This document shows, piece after piece, positions 12,640 through 23,281 of a stretch of 64,000 nucleotides of DNA. The notes beneath the pieces were generated by a model. It saw only the letters and a list, made by a program, of their open reading frames with translations. It did no database searches and was not told the origin of the DNA. The first letter of the stretch is position 1. Each line of letters opens with the position of its first letter. Source of the stretch: Verticillium longisporum (Eukaryota; Ascomycota; Sordariomycetes; Glomerellales; Plectosphaerellaceae); the NCBI GenBank assembly GCA_019188255.1, contig JAETXT010000003.1, forward strand, positions 5,022,001 through 5,086,000, in the 5' to 3' direction. The position numbers and the translations under genes were made by a program.

Positions 12640-14280
12640 TCAGAAACCCCCGTTCGGATGGATGAGAACCTTCGTGTATCCATCGATTCTCTTGTCGAAC
12701 TTCTGATAGGCAACTTCAACGTCATCGATACCAATCTCATGGGAGACAACGAAGCTTGGCTTCGCCTTGCCTGCAACAATGAGATCTCTGAGGTAGCGGT
12801 TATAATGTTTGACGTTGCATTGCCCTGTGGAAAGACTCAGACCCTAGTTTGTGTCAGCCGGGATTGACTACTATCCGCCACTTCTTCTGACTTACCTTCT
12901 CAAACAGCTTTCCGAAGCTGAGGCTGATCATGCCCTTGCCCGATGCATCATCAGGTGCGCCAGGATCACTACGGAGCTCTTCGTCAGCGGTGATTTCAGC
13001 GCTGTTGTCAAGGCATGGCATACCTGGGCACGTAAAGGCCGGGGATTCCCATCCCACCGCAAGCCCTGGTGACGCGAATCATGCTCTCGAGAACGATATT
13101 TGGCTGCTCCTTCGAGCCGCCTTTGTCTACCGCTTGGTAGCCGACAGCATCCACGGACCGATCGACCATACCATCGTTCGCCTTGATGATTTGATCCACT
13201 GGATCACTGGAGCTGAAGTCGATGGGCACGCATCCAATCTTCTCCGCTGCCTTCAGGCGCTCAGGAACACGGTCGACGACATATACGCGTGAAGCACCAC
13301 GCAGTACGGCAGAGTAAGCCGCCATTAGCCCGACGGGGCCAGCGCCGAAGACTGCAATGCTCTCGCCGGGCTTGAAGCCGGACAGTTCGACGCCGTGCCA
13401 GCCTGTCCATGTTAGCACGAAGAAATGCAGATTAGTGGCTTCAGTTGCGGGAGGGTACCTGTTGGGAAGATATCTTGTTGTGTGCGCATGATTAGTAAAA
13501 GTCTCAGTGGCTACATCTTTGATACTCTAGATCTCACCTGCAAGCAGAATAAAGTCTGATTCGTTCTCCTTGCCTGCCGGTAGCTTTAAGGCATTGAAGT
13601 CGGCATAGGGTACTCGGATATACTGTGCTTGTCCTGTAGAATCCACCTTGTTAGGGGCGTATCATAACACAGATTCATCAGACTCACCACCGCGGTAAGG
13701 CCCCATAGACACGTAGCCTAGAGAGTCAGTATCAACTCGTCGAAAAAGCTTCGAATAACATACCGTATGCCCCTCCTGCAAACCCAGGGTTGACACCAGT
13801 GCAAAAGCAGTGCGCCCTTCCTCGCAGTTTCGACAGCGGCCGTCAGCGACGTTGAACGGCATGACAACACGATCACCCTTTTTCAGAAGCGTCACGCCTT
13901 CTCCCAGCTCCTCAACAATCCCCATATTCTCGTGGCCTGCCTTCAAGTCAGCACTCCATTAGTGAGATGAGGTGAATAGTGTCACACTAACCAAAGGTGA
14001 TACCGGGCTCAGCAGCTGTTCTGCCCTCGTACATGCTGTGGATGTTGATTAGAGGTCTTCAAGACAACCTCCCCCAGCCCCCTACTCACTGCAAGTCACT
14101 ACCACAGATCGCTGCCTGTAGATCTATTAGGTTTCTTCATTCATCACAGTCGCAGTGGGTCATGTTTACCGTTGTGACTTTAACGATGACATCATCGGGA
14201 TGCTCTAGCTTTGGCCTCTCAACCTCTTGGACCTTGACCTCGAACGGCCCTTGGTAGTTCACAGCCTTCATGGTCGCCAT
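12640..14280 (-). CDS. zinc-dependent formaldehyde dehydrogenase-like alcohol dehydrogenase (ten exons, apparent frameshift)
   Basis: Exons: 14280-14170, 14115-14090, 14035-13992, 13936-13764, 13717-13688, 13633-13538, 13473-13459, 13402-13024, 12968-12896 and 12843-12640; about 383 residues once one missing base is allowed. The protein matches glutathione-independent formaldehyde dehydrogenase of the Pseudomonas putida type: catalytic zinc motif AICGSDLH, then GHEN, structural-zinc cysteines in GRCRNCEEG, GGAYGYVSMG, Rossmann loop VFGAGPVGLMAAYSA, and GLYVPSDPGAPDD. Expected reaction: NAD-dependent oxidation of formaldehyde to formate. In exon 4 the reading frame slips by one base at the T4 run (plus strand AAAA at 13803-13806), just before a conserved cysteine. 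Retaining the next 46-nt intron would restore frame, but only with unconserved sequence. Exon 7 is a 15-nt micro-exon encoding part of DIFPTG. Either an assembly indel or a recent pseudogene. Confidence 0.85.
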
Positions 14281-14936
14281 ATTATACGGATTGCTTAAGG
14301 GGGGTGAGTAAAATCGGAAGATGATGATGGGAGGACAACAGACACAGAACGTCCCTGGACACCCCTCTTATCGATGTTCTCAGTCGACTCTACCCCGCGT
14401 TCGATGAACGGACTGGTAAGCATGACGGGAAGTCCGGGCGACAAATCTCGGGTTTCGCCCGGTGTTCTGTCCCCGCGATGACGCTCTTGTTCCTAATTTA
14501 GAGGCTTGGCTGCACCAATCGTGGGGAACAACACGCGGGGAAGATGGAAGACAGGCCGAAGGATGTCCCGGCATTTGGAATCACACGCTGAACTGTGGGG
14601 AAAAGGGCATTATAGTTCATGCTGCCACGAGGCTGCTGTGCCAACAAGCTCGAGCAGTGCGCAAGTTGGCCGACAGAATGGCGGCCATGTCTATGGAATG
14701 GTCTGGCCGTGGGGCTGAGGCGCGATGTGGCAGCACCGATCTGCACATGATAACATCTTAAGGGTGTGGTCGTGACGAGGGTTCGGGTCAAAGAGAAGTT
14801 AGCCAGCCGACGCATCTACAATACATGCCGGTGTAGGGCCAGTTGAGATAATAGAGCTTTTGCTATCTTCTATATTGACCTAGTTTCTCGAGCCGCTGAA
14901 ATGGTTCGTTCATATGGTTGGAGAACGGAGGAGGGA
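14281..14936. promoter_or_regulatory. upstream region of the formaldehyde dehydrogenase-like gene
   Basis: This 656-bp stretch separates the start of the formaldehyde-dehydrogenase-like gene from the hAT element. It keeps normal base composition up to the target duplication. It contains no recognisable gene and presumably holds the promoter. No specific transcription-factor site can be claimed. Confidence 0.45.
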
Positions 14937-14944
14937 ACTATTAC
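14937..14944. repeat. hAT target-site duplication, left copy
   Basis: The 8-bp sequence ACTATTAC lies directly before the element's terminal TAG and is identical to the copy at 18052-18059. Eight-base duplications are diagnostic of hAT transposons. Both copies lie outside the RIP-mutated DNA and are unchanged. Confidence 0.88.
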
Positions 14945-15153
14945 TAGTAATGCACCCCGATTAAATATAATAAATCAAATCATTAAATAGCTAAATAAAT
15001 AGACCGATTTCCTATAATTAAATAACTAAATCTATAGTATTTCGATATTTAGATATTTAGTAAACGTTTAAATATATATTTAGGCCTAGAATATAGCTAT
15101 TCCGAGCCCTAGGACCTATAAAAAGGCTTATCCGATTAATTAAAAAGTCGTAC

Positions 15154-15182
15154 TATTAATAAGAGGGAGTCTCTTATTAATA
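15154..15182. repeat. 12-bp perfect inverted repeat in the dead hAT element
   Basis: TATTAATAAGAG and its exact reverse complement are separated by five bases (GGAGT), so a strong hairpin is possible. It lies just beyond the 3' side of the tRNA-like sequence (read on the minus strand) and is followed on that strand by a run of five T. Confidence 0.7.
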
Positions 15183-15191
15183 ATACGATAA

Positions 15192-15263
15192 TACTAATAA
15201 TAGGATTCGAACTTATAGCCTCTAATAAGGTACTAGAGATCCTAATTAACTAGGCTATTAGCT
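15192..15263 (-). other. RIP-mutated tRNA-like sequence (possible SINE head)
   Basis: Read on the minus strand, a TAGCCTAGTTAA box (like the Pol III A box) and an AGTTCGAATCC box (like the B box) start 44 bases apart, as in a tRNA. GCTAAT near the 5' end can pair with ATTAGT near the 3' end (acceptor stem), and CTCTA/TAGAG could form an anticodon stem. Several departures from a normal tRNA are G-to-A or C-to-T, as RIP would cause. It could be a tRNA-derived SINE nested in the hAT element, or chance. It is not a working tRNA gene. Confidence 0.4.
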
Positions 15264-17650
15264 TCTATTAATATCTATAAAGAAGATTCTATTTATATTA
15301 TCTAATACGCTTATATTTATATATATAGAGTATTAGAACCTAGAGTAGTTCCCCTAAAGTCGTAATTCTATTAATATAATAATTCTATTAATATAGCTTA
15401 CCTATAACGTCGCTATAATAGCTCCTATGCCCTTAGGGCTATTCCTATACTATTATTATCGTTAATATATCTCTTATTATCTTTAGAACCCGCCCCTTTA
15501 CCTCTATTTACGCTTAGCTCTCCGAATTAAATTACTCCGATCCCGACCTCTTTATAGCTATTTAACGTAGCCGCTATTTTACCCTCGATATTCTTATTAT
15601 AAAGAAGGGCTCTAGAGGCTATATAAACTAGATTAAGGATTATAGGATCTTTATAGCGGAGCTCTTTAATAAAAGGAATACTTTTAATAAGAGCTTCTAG
15701 ATCTATAATCTCTATAATAAGAGATAGGATCTAATATTATTTAAAGCCTCTATAATAACTTCTTCGAGCTTCTATTTAAGGAAGAAATATAGGATATTTA
15801 AGGGATCCTTAATAGAGGATATCTCCTAGAGTTCTTTAGATACTTTTCTTCCGTTTTATTTATAATATCCTATTATTCTATTAAAGGCTTAAATAGAAAG
15901 GCTAGAAGAGCTTACCCTTAATTTTATTATTAATATAAATTAACTATTTAATATTTTTAATAATTTATTCCTATATTATTTACTATTAAATCTAAATCCG
16001 AATATATATAATAACCTCTTCTAGAATTAAAGGAATCTATATATAAGATTTAGTCGAGTTTTTATATAAAAGAAGAAATAGATATAAATAGAACTTTAAG
16101 CTTCTTTAATAGATATTTATCTCTTTTATAATTATTAGATTTCTCTAAATTACTTTAGGATATTTATAATATCTATATATTATATTAATAGCTAAAAGTA
16201 ATAATAATAATATCTCTTAATATTTTATAAATAGCTAGGTATTTATATAAATACTTTTATAGTTAATATTATTATAAATATTATTAAGAACTAAGATATT
16301 ATTAATTTTATTAATATTCTAATCTCTAATAATATTTTAATAAATAATATTTATATTTATAAACTCTTATATATTCTTTATCCTAAATTATATAAAGAAG
16401 ATATTATTAAATATTAATTATAATATTATAATTATATATTTAACTTTATTAATTATATATTCTTCTATAATAAGGATAGTAAAACGTTTAAATAAGAATC
16501 TTAGTCTTTCGAGGATAGCGATAATCCTAATAATATCCTATACCTCTAATAGAAGAAGGGCTTAATAGGAAAGCTTTATAATATTATTAAATAAATAAAA
16601 TCCTCTCTATAATAGAATAAATACTTCTAATATATTATAATAGAAGAAGCTTAAAATTAAGAATTCCTCCTTTATTAATAAATAATAATAGAGCTTTAAT
16701 TATTATTAAATAATAAGATTTAATAGAATTTAATATATCTAATATTTAATTAAATTCTAAAGAAGAAGGGCGATATTTAAAGCTTCTTAATTAGAAATAT
16801 ATATAAAGTCGACTTTTATAAATAAATTCCTATTAAAGATTATTTCCTCTTTAAAGATTAGCGCCTTTTAATAGAGCTTTATATTACCTTCGAGCCCCTC
16901 TATTAATAGATAATATAAATATAAAGATAAAATAAAAATAGAAGCTATAATACCCTTTAAGAGGTTCTCGTTAGAATAGAGTATATCCTAGAGAGGATAT
17001 AGGAGTAGAAAGCGTTTTTTAATAATCTAAATAATAATAATTAATAATAGGAAAGGTAGGCCTCTTTAAATACTTATAAGCGAATATAATATTAACGAAA
17101 TAAACGATTTATATTACTTCTAATTAATTAAATACTTCTAGAATATATTTATAATAAATATATAGATATATTATAATACTTTAAAGCTTTTATTAAAGAT
17201 TTATATTACTATTTCTATCTATTTATTATTAATATATAATAGAAGTTAAATTAATATTATATAAAGCTTAAAGAGTCCCTTCTCTATATAATTATTATAA
17301 TCCTCTACCCTAGCTTTAAATATTAATAGCTTTAAATATAGTAATTAAGCTTACAATAGCTTATATAGCTTTATTATATATAATAGGGCTTCTATTAATA
17401 GTAGGAGCGCTAGTATTACTCTCTTTCTATATCCTCCTCGAATCTTTAAAGAGATTATAGCTAAAGTAGCTTTAAATAGCTATAGGACCTTTAGCCTATA
17501 GCGCCCCTAATAAGCTTCGACGATTAGGTATAGAGTAGGTATTAGAGAGTTCTAGTACTTAATTCTAAGCTTAATAAATATCTTAGCTTTAATCTCTTAT
17601 AGGACTCTATTATTAAGGACTTTATTACTTAATAGTTAGGCTACTAAGAA

Positions 17651-17833
17651 GTATATCCTATCGTTAATAAGTTCGCTTTTAATATTTTAACGATATTTAC
17701 GATATTAATAGATTATAAGAGGGCATTTAGCCTCTCGAAGCTAACTCTAATATCGTAGAGGTTAGGAATAGCTTTAAATATATTAGAAGAGCTTTAGTAT
17801 TTTAATAACTAGCTTCGTCGAGGAGTAATTTAG
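17651..17833 (+). pseudogene. relic of hAT transposase C-terminal dimerisation domain
   Basis: In the frame starting at 17651 the DNA reads KFAFNILTI, then KRAFSLSKLTLIS, stop, RLGIALNILEEL, stop, YFNN, stop, LR. This follows the hAT dimerisation motif (the ...ERxFS...R..L..D.IE.L..L..W pattern). The three in-frame stops sit where Gln, Gln and Trp are expected, and each can arise by a RIP-type transition (CAG to TAG twice, TGG to TAG once). It shows that the transposase read on the plus strand and ended close to the right terminus. Confidence 0.8.
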
Positions 17834-18051
17834 CTAGGAGGGTTATATTAGGGCTCGATAGTAGCTAATCGTCTTAATACTACGGAATCTAGGTCTTAGG
17901 TAGGCTAATAATTATCGTAATAGCTTTATTATTAATTAAATAAATTAGATATTTATAAATAGGACTAAATAACTAAATCTATCGAATTCGGCGGACTAAA
18001 TAACTAAATCCGATACCTATATTTGACTTATTTAGTCGGGGTATAGCACTA

Positions 18052-18059
18052 ACTATTAC
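18052..18059. repeat. hAT target-site duplication, right copy
   Basis: ACTATTAC directly follows the terminal CACTA of the element and matches the left copy at 14937-14944 base for base. Confidence 0.88.
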
Positions 18060-18463
18060 TATATCTATACTCAATAATCTACTATCATAGAGCTTCAATA
18101 TATTCAAACTGTGGTCGCACTATGTGATCGCATTATGAATTATTACTGCTGGCGTGGAATGGTTAGGGGAAAATCGTAAACGTGAAGCTATACCTATGAT
18201 AGTCTGTACCTACATTGCAAATGCAGGTAGTACAAGTGTTTAAGGACCTTCCTGTCAACCGCCGAATAGAACTCGAGTATGATAAAAATGTTAATTGTTG
18301 TAGAAAAGACTTTCACGGCGTACGTGTCGTGACCCTAAGTAATGTATCCAATGAAACCAGACCTAAAAGATATCCTTACGCAAGTCATGTATCCCGTGAT
18401 GATGTCTTCTTTACCAGAAAGGAATAGAGAAAGCGAATTCGCCTGCTACTGACTAAGTCCTGC

Positions 18464-20559
18464 TCAAGCCTGTGCCTTCTTGTCATGAGAGACCATGCCC
18501 TTGATCTCGTTGTCATCTGATGCTCGGTCTCTCTTCCGTGGCGCCGAGATGGCGTTGGCCAAGTCTGGGTAGAGGAGCACGGTGCCTGTCTGGATATCTT
18601 CATTCGCAGTGGCATCGGCGTCGAGTACTAGCCACTGCGCTCTCTCGAATCGCTGACGGACGTAAGGAGACATTCCAACGAACCGCAATTCCACATTGTC
18701 CCCACCGTACTTGCGAACGCTGGCGGCAAGATTCTTCAGATGACTGATGGCGGTGAAGGCGATGTGATTAACCCTCGCGAAGTCGAGGACAACGAGACCA
18801 ATTTCGGGCAACGATGTGGGATCATGGATGCCAGCCTTCTTTCGGAGCTTTGCAACGCGTTTCTCGCCGACGACAGACCAGTTTCGTTCGGTCTCGGGTC
18901 CATGGCTGCCATTATAGACGGGCGCGTGGAATGTTTGAATGTCATCCAGTACACGAGATGTGTTGCTGAAAGCGTTGGGGAAGAAGAGCGATTCGTTGAA
19001 ACTAAAGACTCGCGTGTCCTCGGGCAGGTTCCTCGGAATTGCGCTGGATGCATGCAGTGCGCGAGCAAGCTCGGACTGGGATTGGGAAGATCCGCTTGAT
19101 GAAAGAGTTGTGAAGACTTGGCGCAACAGGACGTATACGATGTTGAAGCCGACGGCAGCGCCAATTCCGATTTCAGTAGAAACAAAGAGCGAGACCCAAA
19201 ACGCAATCATCGAGGAGATGAAGTCAGCCAAAGAGGTCTTCCAATATCGGTAAAAAGTCGACGGCGGTGAAATCAGGGGCCACACGGCCGTGATGATGAT
19301 CGCAGCTAGTGTTGCTTTGGGGATCCAAAACAGCGTTCCGACCAGTTCATACACGCATATGAGGACCACCGCCATAGTAACGAGACCGGACAAGGGTGAT
19401 TTGACATTGCAAGAAGAGTTGACAGCCGTTCGCGACATGGCGCCGCCGACGCCCATGGCGTGAAAGAAGCTGTTGAAGAAATTGGTGACGCCGAAGTAGC
19501 AAAGCTCTTGACTTTGGTCTGTCGTGTACTGATTCCTGACTGCGAAGGCACGGGCAATCGCTGTATGTTCCACTGCTGCACCGATGAAAACTGCAATGCT
19601 GCGGCCGGCCACTTCTGGGATCAGATCCTGGCGCGGAAAGGTGGGTGCTTGTTGGCCATTGGCCTTGACTTCGACGACTTCAAATAGGTACTCAGACCTG
19701 TTTTTGTTGACTCCATAGCTGACCCCAGTAAAGAGTACGAGGGTGAGAAAGGCTCGGGTGATGGAGAGCAGCCAGATAGTCTTGTTCTTCTTGCCCCACC
19801 GCTTCCCAGCTTGATCAAGGATTGTCAGGAAAAGGATGCCTGAGAACCCGATGAGACAAGCCCATCCATTTGCGTTGGGCAACTGGTTGAAGATGTCGTG
19901 GATCTGGGTGGCTGCGCCGTCGCCGACGTTGTCTTCTCCCAGAAGAGAGTCCATCTGATTCAGGATGATTGTGATGGCGACTGCGGAGATGAAACCGCTG
20001 AGGACGGGTAGGGAAATAAATTCCAACAGAAATCCGAGCTTTAGGAAACCCAGAATCATACCGTAGACACCCATCATGAGCGCTGTAGCTGAAGCAATCT
20101 CTGATGGTGTCCATCGATCTTGTAGGGCATGAACGTTCTCGGATGTGAGGAGACCAATCAGTGAAGTTGGTCCAGTTGACAGGTCTTGGCACGGGGGTTA
20201 GAATAGTCTTGGCATACCCCCTGGTGATGAATCATACCTTTGGTGGTTCCCATGAAAGCATAAATGGCGGCAGGGAGCCAACTGGACATGAGACCATACT
20301 CAACGGGGATGTCTGCAATCTTGGCGTACGACAGTCCCTGAGGGATGAGCATCAGACCAATGGTCAGGCCCGCAATCACATCATTGACGATCCATCGTGG
20401 ATTGTACCGAGGAAGCCACCCGATGATTGGGAACTTCTCGACAACGTAATAGACTGAAGCAGAGGGCAGGGCGCGAGCACCAGACGCTCCAAGACGTCCA
20501 ACTCGGTTCCAAGTCACGTCAGTTCTGACATCGGCCTTGATTTTGTCTAAGACCTTCAT
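18464..20559 (-). CDS. sulfate permease, SulP/SLC26 family with STAS domain
   Basis: Two exons, 20559-20238 and 20184-18464, with a 53-nt intron (GTATGA...CAAG), encode 680 residues. The N-terminal half has the SulP signature after a cytosolic leader (GWLPRYN, then DVIAGLTIGLMLIPQGLSYA) and many hydrophobic segments to about residue 480, so it is an integral membrane protein, presumably of the plasma membrane. A C-terminal STAS domain runs from about residue 495 to 640 and includes the pattern LVVLDFARVNHIAFTAISHL. Expected role: proton-coupled sulfate uptake for sulfur assimilation; fungi often have two or more such genes under sulfur control. The intron falls in the early transmembrane region just before the conserved DLSTGPTSLIG. 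The gene ends about 400 bp from the hAT element. No disruption was seen. Confidence 0.93.
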
Positions 20560-21629
20560 GGCTAAGACGATCGGTGTGTAAGGACAATTGTAAAAGTGGA
20601 TGAAAGGGACGAGTAGACGGCAGGAAAATCTGTAGCCTACCCATTCAGCATGAGCCAGAAGGCCTGGGTGGGCTTTACATATGTGAGCCTCTTCGTTACA
20701 GACCTTCTGAAAGCGGACCTGCGGCCGCTTCCTGACGCGTTGCTAGCTTGAAGCACTCAACCCCACGCAGCGGATACTCAGGCTGACGTCGCAGTGTCGA
20801 GTGGACTTGTTGCATTGATCAATCTACAAAGACTGGTATTGGGCTACGTCTAACCGGCCTACTTCGGTCTTCGGGATCGTCGACTTCTCAATAGATAAAC
20901 ATTAAAAGGGTGTGCATGGTGCAGCATGTCGAAAAGAGAGAGATGAGAAGGGATGCCACACCAGTCTCATCACTGAATGCAGTGTTCTGGTGGTGTAGGG
21001 TGAGTGGTCACCAGACAGTACTCTCTGTCAAGTCCGCGGTAGAGAGGGGTAAGCAAGTCAACTGTGTACAACCTCGTGAAACGAGGGGGAGATACATGAT
21101 GCAACAAGACGGCGTCCAATGACCAGACAGGCTGCCAATGGTAAAGTTGGGGTGAAGTCATCAATCGTTTGGTGTGCAACCGGCCGAGTCCTAAGTGCCG
21201 TCCAACCGGGGGTTCTCCGCAAGGAACTTTGGTCAGTGGCCCACATCAGGGTGTTTAGTTAAACGGGAGGGACTAGGCTCGATCCTAGGCGCCCGCGATC
21301 GTATTGGGGTTCCGTGATGGAAGTACCGTGTTTTGTAGATCTAGCTTGGCTTAGTGTTTCCTATTTCGGTCCTACTTGGGTGTCATCGGCCTGTATATGC
21401 ACCACGGGAGGCTAAATTTTCAGCAAAAAGAAGATTAAAACGCCACTTTAGGGTTCTATCAGGGTGTGGCAAAGATGCTTGTATTACTCCAATCATATGA
21501 CTGATGTTTCAACGTCGGGGTGTTCCCCGCGCTTCAGCTAAGCTAACCTTGCGCAATGTGGCTCGGCTTCTATGCTTGAAAGCTCAACCCATGATCCTAT
21601 GTTGCGTGCATAATGATGTCTGCCAGGCC
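20560..21629. other. intergenic region upstream of the sulfate permease gene
   Basis: No gene found. It should contain the permease promoter on the minus strand and the 3' flank of the DUF1275 gene. Short frames here have no recognisable content. Confidence 0.5.
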
Positions 21630-22544
21630 TCACTCCTCAGCTGGCCATGAAACCCAGGCCAGGACAATGAGAAATTTCAGAACGGCCGCAATCCACAGAG
21701 CCCCAGCCGTGCCGAGGGCACTTTTTGCAATAAGCCCTCCCAATAAAGCGCCTCCCAAGAGGAGACTAGGCGCTGCCACCCTTCTGTTCCGCTCGGCATT
21801 GGTAAAGAGGTTCTCAAACAGCTGGGCATCGGAGAACAGATCACAATAGATACTCGTCAACACAACACTTGTGAGGGCGTTGTACTTCAGAGCTCTGCTT
21901 GCAACCGCCTGCCCACAGCTCTGGAACGCGACAAGCGCTATTGGTACGATGACATACCATGGCACATCGTCCGGACCGGCGTCCTTGGGTCCCCAAGTCA
22001 CAATCGAAGCGGCTGCGACAATGAAAAGAGTCTGAACGGCAAAAGACAGGCAGAGGATCCAGCGTCGCTTGGGTGAGGGCGAGAAATGTCGGTGGAGGCG
22101 GCTGAACAGGAATGACCCTGCACAGAACGACAGAATCGAGATGCCGGATTTCTTCCATCGGTTGCTCTGTGCGGTAGGACCAAGTCCGAGGTAAACCGTG
22201 TTACCTGCAAGTTTCACGGGCTATTAGTCCGCATGGTCTACCATTATGAGCCTTGTTGACCGGTCGGCGGTTGACTTGCCGGTTTGCATTGATACGAAAG
22301 CGCCCCAAGTCGAGATGGAAGCACTGTCCAGAAGACCAGTGATGATGTAACAAGCCAAAAGGACAAGATCAGCCCAGTCTCGCTGCACATCGCTTGCCAG
22401 TCGTTTCTTCAGGCTTGACTTCTTGGCTGGTAGGCCACCCAGTAATGGTTGCTGCTCAGTCTGGCCATTAGCCACATCGCTGCCTCCAACGGGAGCTGAA
22501 TTGTTGAGAGTGCCGTAAGGGTTGGATGTTGGTATGGAGGCCAT
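21630..22544 (-). CDS. DUF1275 (YoaK family) membrane protein
   Basis: Two exons, 22544-22280 and 22204-21630, give 279 residues. The product has an N-terminal hydrophilic leader of about 60 residues and then several hydrophobic helices. The exon junction rebuilds the family motif MQTGNTVYLGLG. Members are predicted multi-pass membrane proteins of unknown function, widespread in fungi and bacteria, sometimes linked to transport. The 75-nt intron starts with GC rather than GT (GCAAGT...TTGCAG), a recognised minor GC-AG class; no GT donor gives a frame that keeps the conserved motif. It lies between the sulfate permease and oxalate decarboxylase genes, transcribed divergently from the latter. 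Confidence 0.87.
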
Positions 22545-23281
22545 TCTGTCTTGTCTGTCGTCAATGCGTCGTCGCGGTTGAGGTCGAGAAGAGTGCGAGT
22601 TGAGTTCTGCTTCGGATCAAGTTAATTGTGAGGAGAAGAATGACACGCGATCACTGCATCTTTTTCGATGTCCAAGATAAACATGGACTTCCACAGGAGA
22701 CCTTACTCCGTCGGCATTCGGACTGTTCCCACCGGCCAATAGCCCTCGGCATTTATTGCGTGACTGCTTGTTTGACCTTAATGCAGTGTGATGACCATTG
22801 TTCAATTGACGCCACGACGTGGGATGAGACGCGAGTGGTCACCTGGATGCATGCTTCCCGACGCGTGTCGACTGCAGTGACTTGATAGTCGGCGCTGCAA
22901 CCCCCTCGTCGATCGCCGAAGCCACCGTGCCGTGAGCCGTACCCCTCACGACGTGACGACCAGCCGCATTTCCACCATTCCTCCTTCTGCGGCGGCCCGC
23001 ATGTAACGACGTGGAAATGACTCGGGGTTCGGGTTCCAGAGTCTGAGATGGCTGATACCTGGAGTCAGCAAACCCAAATCCTTACCGTATTGATGAACGT
23101 ACAAAAGCAACCCGGCAACTTGTTGGTGTTCAGCAGCCGGCCACATGCTCGCATAGCACACCCTTCACACCATCTACTGTCAGCCTCTCCTACCTGGCTG
23201 CTCTGCTACATCAAGTGGTTCCGGTTTATCCTAGTTTCACTCCACTCACTTTGCGTTGTTCGCAAGTTCAATTTGCCCATC
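22545..23281. promoter_or_regulatory. divergent promoter region, DUF1275 and oxalate decarboxylase genes
   Basis: A 737-bp region between two divergently transcribed genes. It should hold both promoters. I see no distinct operator or array of sites that can be named with confidence. Confidence 0.45.

Larger units (their letters stand above)
14945..18051. mobile_element. RIP-inactivated hAT-family DNA transposon
   Basis: A 3107-bp AT-rich block with abrupt edges. The ends are imperfect inverted repeats: left TAGTAATGCACCCCGATTAA and right (reverse complement) TAGTGCTATACCCCGACTAA; about half of the mismatches are C/T or G/A transitions. The block is flanked by the perfect 8-bp duplication ACTATTAC. 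The motif GACTAAATAACTAAATC occurs twice near the right end. Inside, CpA and TpG dinucleotides are almost absent while CpC, CpT and CpG persist, the signature of exhausted RIP. A plus-strand relic of the hAT dimerisation domain lies at about 17651-17833. The length fits an autonomous hAT element. No long reading frame survives, so it is dead. Confidence 0.9.

Noticed and set aside
7656..14280. Secondary-metabolite gene cluster
   Set aside because: FAD oxidases and a dehydrogenase are present, but no synthase, terpene cyclase, P450, transporter or pathway regulator accompanies them.
14945..18051. Tc1/mariner (Fot1/pogo) element with TA duplication
   Set aside because: The terminal CCCCGACTAAATA sequence first suggested this, but the exact 8-bp duplication and the hAT dimerisation relic fit hAT better.
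21240..21310. Possible tRNA gene (GTTTAGTTAAAC and GGCTCGATCC resembling tRNA boxes)
   Set aside because: The two boxes are too close, the T-loop lacks TTC, and no acceptor stem can be formed.
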